A stretch of 7,501 nucleotides of DNA from an uncultured bacterium (lineage in GTDB: Bacteria > Cyanobacteriota > Vampirovibrionia > Gastranaerophilales > Gastranaerophilaceae). The stretch lies in assembly GCA_902464375.1 (NCBI GenBank), contig CABQIM010000087.1, forward strand, positions 1-7,501, in the 5' to 3' direction. Of this stretch, positions 6,097 to 7,501 are shown one piece after another. Position numbers and translations under genes: made by a program. Below the pieces are notes generated by a model. The model was not told where the DNA came from. It worked only from the letters and a program-made list of their open reading frames with translations, and did not search any database. The stretch's first letter is position 1. Every line of letters begins with the position of its first letter.

Positions 6097-7023
6097 ATGA
6101 GAATTTTACCGATAAATAATAATTATTCTATTTATAATAAAAAGTCTCCTTCGTGTAGAGGAAATTGTCGAGTTGTAGATGAGCCTAAAAAGAACTTGTT
6201 TTATAGAACTACGACTTATTTTTTTAGGCCGGATATGGATTGGGAAGGCTTTGCATCTTTATTGAAAAGAAAATATAAGGATGTTTCAAAAGTTAATTTT
6301 ATAAATCATTGTTGTTCAAACGGGCAGGAAACGTATTCTTGTGTTGCGAGTTTGATAAATTATTTAGGCGAAGAAGACGCTAAAAAATTTTTTCCAATTA
6401 TTGCGAAAGATTTTGATGAAATAAATATTGAAGCTGCAAAAAAATGTCTGCCGATGAAATTATGTAGCGGTGAAATTTCGCATATAACTCGTCATACTCA
6501 TAATAATCCAAAAAAATATTTTAATGTAGAATTTAATACAAACTTTGATATGGGACATGATATCTACGAAAGAGATCTTCTTCTGTTGTCCCCAAAAGAT
6601 ATTTTGAAAAAAAATGTAGAATTTTCTCAAGGTGATATCTTGGAAGATGTTGATAATATGTCTTCAAAAAATACAGTTTTATTATGTCGTAATTTTTGGC
6701 CATATCTAGATGCTTTCAAGAGAGAAAAACTTGCACAAAAATTAGAAGACAAATTTGATGAATCTTCAATTGTTGTAATCGGTGACTATGATGAAGAAGA
6801 TTGCAAAGTGAGTAAACTACTTATTGAACACAAATTCTTGCCAACAGCGGTAAGAAATGTTTTTCAAAAGGGTGGTGAAATTCCAAATTTATATAATAAG
6901 CCTATTGAGAAATCCTATGTTGTTGATAGTTCCGGTAGAATATTCAATCTAGGAAAGTCAGACGTTAATAAACAGGCGGATAATAGTATAATTGTGGCAA
7001 AGAATTCTTTAAATTTTTATTAG
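6097..7023 (+). CDS. Orphan CheR-like SAM-dependent methyltransferase with short N-terminal leader
   Basis: The 308-residue product has the catalytic core of the CheR protein-methyltransferase family in a divergent form. TTTYFFRPDMDWEGF (38-52) matches the family's FFRD-type motif. INHCCSNGQETYSC (69-82) matches the SAM-binding CSTGEEPYS loop. IAKDFDEINIEAA (102-114) matches the ATDIN..AL..A strand, with D105 as the likely ribose-binding acid. LLCRNFWPYL (195-204) matches the fCRNVLIYF strand. The helical CheR N-terminal domain that normally binds the substrate is missing; a leader of about 35 polar residues takes its place. No signal peptide, membrane segment or receptor-binding insertion is visible, and no chemotaxis gene is nearby. 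CheR methylates glutamates of chemoreceptors, but the substrate here is unknown and may not be a receptor. No Shine-Dalgarno site precedes the ATG, so the start is somewhat uncertain. The C-terminal 60 residues are unassigned. Confidence 0.8.
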   Translation: MRILPINNNYSIYNKKSPSCRGNCRVVDEPKKNLFYRTTTYFFRPDMDWEGFASLLKRKYKDVSKVNFINHCCSNGQETYSCVASLINYLGEEDAKKFFPIIAKDFDEINIEAAKKCLPMKLCSGEISHITRHTHNNPKKYFNVEFNTNFDMGHDIYERDLLLLSPKDILKKNVEFSQGDILEDVDNMSSKNTVLLCRNFWPYLDAFKREKLAQKLEDKFDESSIVVIGDYDEEDCKVSKLLIEHKFLPTAVRNVFQKGGEIPNLYNKPIEKSYVVDSSGRIFNLGKSDVNKQADNSIIVAKNSLNFY

Positions 7024-7031
7024 TCATAAAT

Positions 7032-7048
7032 CATCCAATTAATTGATG
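7032..7048 (+). promoter_or_regulatory. Imperfect dyad before cdd
   Basis: CATC-C-AATTAATTGATG is an inverted repeat with eight-base arms interrupted by one extra C. Its core CAATTAATTG (7036-7045) is a perfect ten-base palindrome. It overlaps a possible -35 element, so it could be an operator. It has no T-tract and is too AT-rich to be a convincing terminator. Chance is a fair alternative. Confidence 0.25.
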
Positions 7049-7073
7049 TCAAACTTGAAAAAAGGAATAGAAT
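7043..7073 (+). promoter_or_regulatory. Weak promoter candidate for cdd
   Basis: TTGATG (7043-7048) and TAGAAT (7068-7073) are 19 bases apart. The -10 match is good (five of six), the -35 is weak and the spacing is long. If it is real, transcription would begin at or next to the cdd ATG, giving an almost leaderless message. Confidence 0.25.
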
Positions 7074-7077
7074 GTAG
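7062..7077 (+). promoter_or_regulatory. Shine-Dalgarno site followed by a start-stop ATGTAG, just before cdd
   Basis: AAGGAA (7062-7067) is the only ribosome-binding-type sequence before cdd. It lies 12 bases from the cdd ATG, which is far, but only four bases from an ATG at 7072 that is followed at once by TAG. The site may therefore serve a one-codon reading frame, out of frame with cdd, instead of or as well as cdd. Confidence 0.35.
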
Positions 7078-7079
7078 AT

Positions 7080-7469
7080 ATGGAAATAGATTATAAGCAA
7101 CTAATGGATAAGGCAAAAGAAGCATCTAAGATGTCTTATTCGCCATTTTCAAGGTTCGCAGTAGGTGCGGCTTTGATAGCAAAAAGTGGAAAAATATATT
7201 CAGGATGTAATATCGAAAACTCTTCATTCGGTATGACAAACTGTGCAGAACGTACTGCGATTTTTAAAGCAGTGTCAGAAGGCGAAAGAGAAATTTTAGC
7301 AATTGCAATTTATTCTCCTAATTCCGATAACTGTTATCCTTGCGGAGCTTGCAGACAAGTTATGTTTGAATTCCAAGGAGATGATGAAATTATCGTAATT
7401 ACAGAAGATTGTGGAAAACTTGATGCTAGAAAATTGAGTGAATTTTTACCATTTGGTTTCAGGATATAA
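7080..7469 (+). CDS. cdd: Cytidine deaminase
   Basis: This cytoplasmic enzyme of pyrimidine salvage converts cytidine and deoxycytidine to uridine and deoxyuridine by zinc-dependent hydrolysis. At 129 residues it is the normal size for the short, homotetrameric class. The N-terminal YSPFSRFAVGAAL (20-32) and GCNIENSSFG (42-51) form the nucleoside-binding part. The zinc site is complete: C55, with catalytic E57, in NCAERTA, and C88 and C91 in PCGACRQ. In-frame codons upstream of 7080 meet a TAG at 7068 with no other start, so the ATG at 7080 gives the longest reading. The next ATG, codon 9, has no ribosome site. It follows the CheR-like gene by 56 bases with no clear terminator between them, so co-transcription is possible but not shown. 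No other salvage gene is in view. Confidence 0.98.
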   Translation: MEIDYKQLMDKAKEASKMSYSPFSRFAVGAALIAKSGKIYSGCNIENSSFGMTNCAERTAIFKAVSEGEREILAIAIYSPNSDNCYPCGACRQVMFEFQGDDEIIVITEDCGKLDARKLSEFLPFGFRI

Positions 7470-7501
7470 ATAAACTTACAAAAAATTAAAGCGGCGATTT
7501 T
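7470..7501. other. Right-edge non-coding end
   Basis: These 32 bases after the cdd stop hold no gene start. An A-rich run, GCGGCG and a T-run at the edge could be the beginning of a terminator, but the sequence stops before this can be judged. Confidence 0.4.

Noticed and set aside
6097..7023. A chemotaxis locus
   Set aside because: Only one CheR-like gene is present. There is no CheA, CheW, CheB, CheY or receptor in the window.

Overview
The window is AT-rich bacterial DNA, densely coded and in the standard genetic code, with Shine-Dalgarno-like sites before several genes. It carries six protein genes, five complete and one cut by the left edge. There are no RNA genes, mobile elements, CRISPR arrays or long repeats. 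The best guess for the host is a non-photosynthetic relative of cyanobacteria, of the Gastranaerophilales / Melainabacteria (Vampirovibrionia) type. The reasons are a MurJ with the loop LGGVGGPFHSA, which I recall from cyanobacterial MurJ; a SpoIID-domain protein without any sporulation genes; and an orphan protein starting with a leader of the type MRILPINNNYS, which I recall from many proteins of that order. This assignment is inference; no marker gene in the window settles it.

Layout. Positions 1-1298, minus strand: a dicarboxylate/amino acid:cation symporter running off the left edge. Positions 1299-1445: a 147-bp divergent control region with one good sigma70-type promoter candidate in each direction. 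Positions 1446-6038, plus strand: a tight three-gene block of cysS (cysteinyl-tRNA synthetase), a secreted SpoIID/LytB-domain peptidoglycan enzyme (14-nt gap) and murJ (lipid II flippase, 11-nt overlap). After a 58-nt gap, 6097-7023 holds an orphan CheR-like methyltransferase. After a further 56 nt, 7080-7469 holds cdd (cytidine deaminase). The last 32 nt hold no gene.

How the genes fit together. CysRS is a housekeeping translation enzyme. The two genes behind it form a cell-wall pair: MurJ moves the lipid-linked precursor outward, and the SpoIID-like protein probably cleaves or remodels glycan strands outside the membrane. The CheR-like protein and Cdd have no obvious link to wall synthesis and may be separately transcribed. 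I see no previously undescribed multi-gene system here. The items most worth a second look are the orphan CheR-like methyltransferase with its short leader, the architecture of the SpoIID-like protein, the altered motif in MurJ, and the odd ATGTAG just before cdd.
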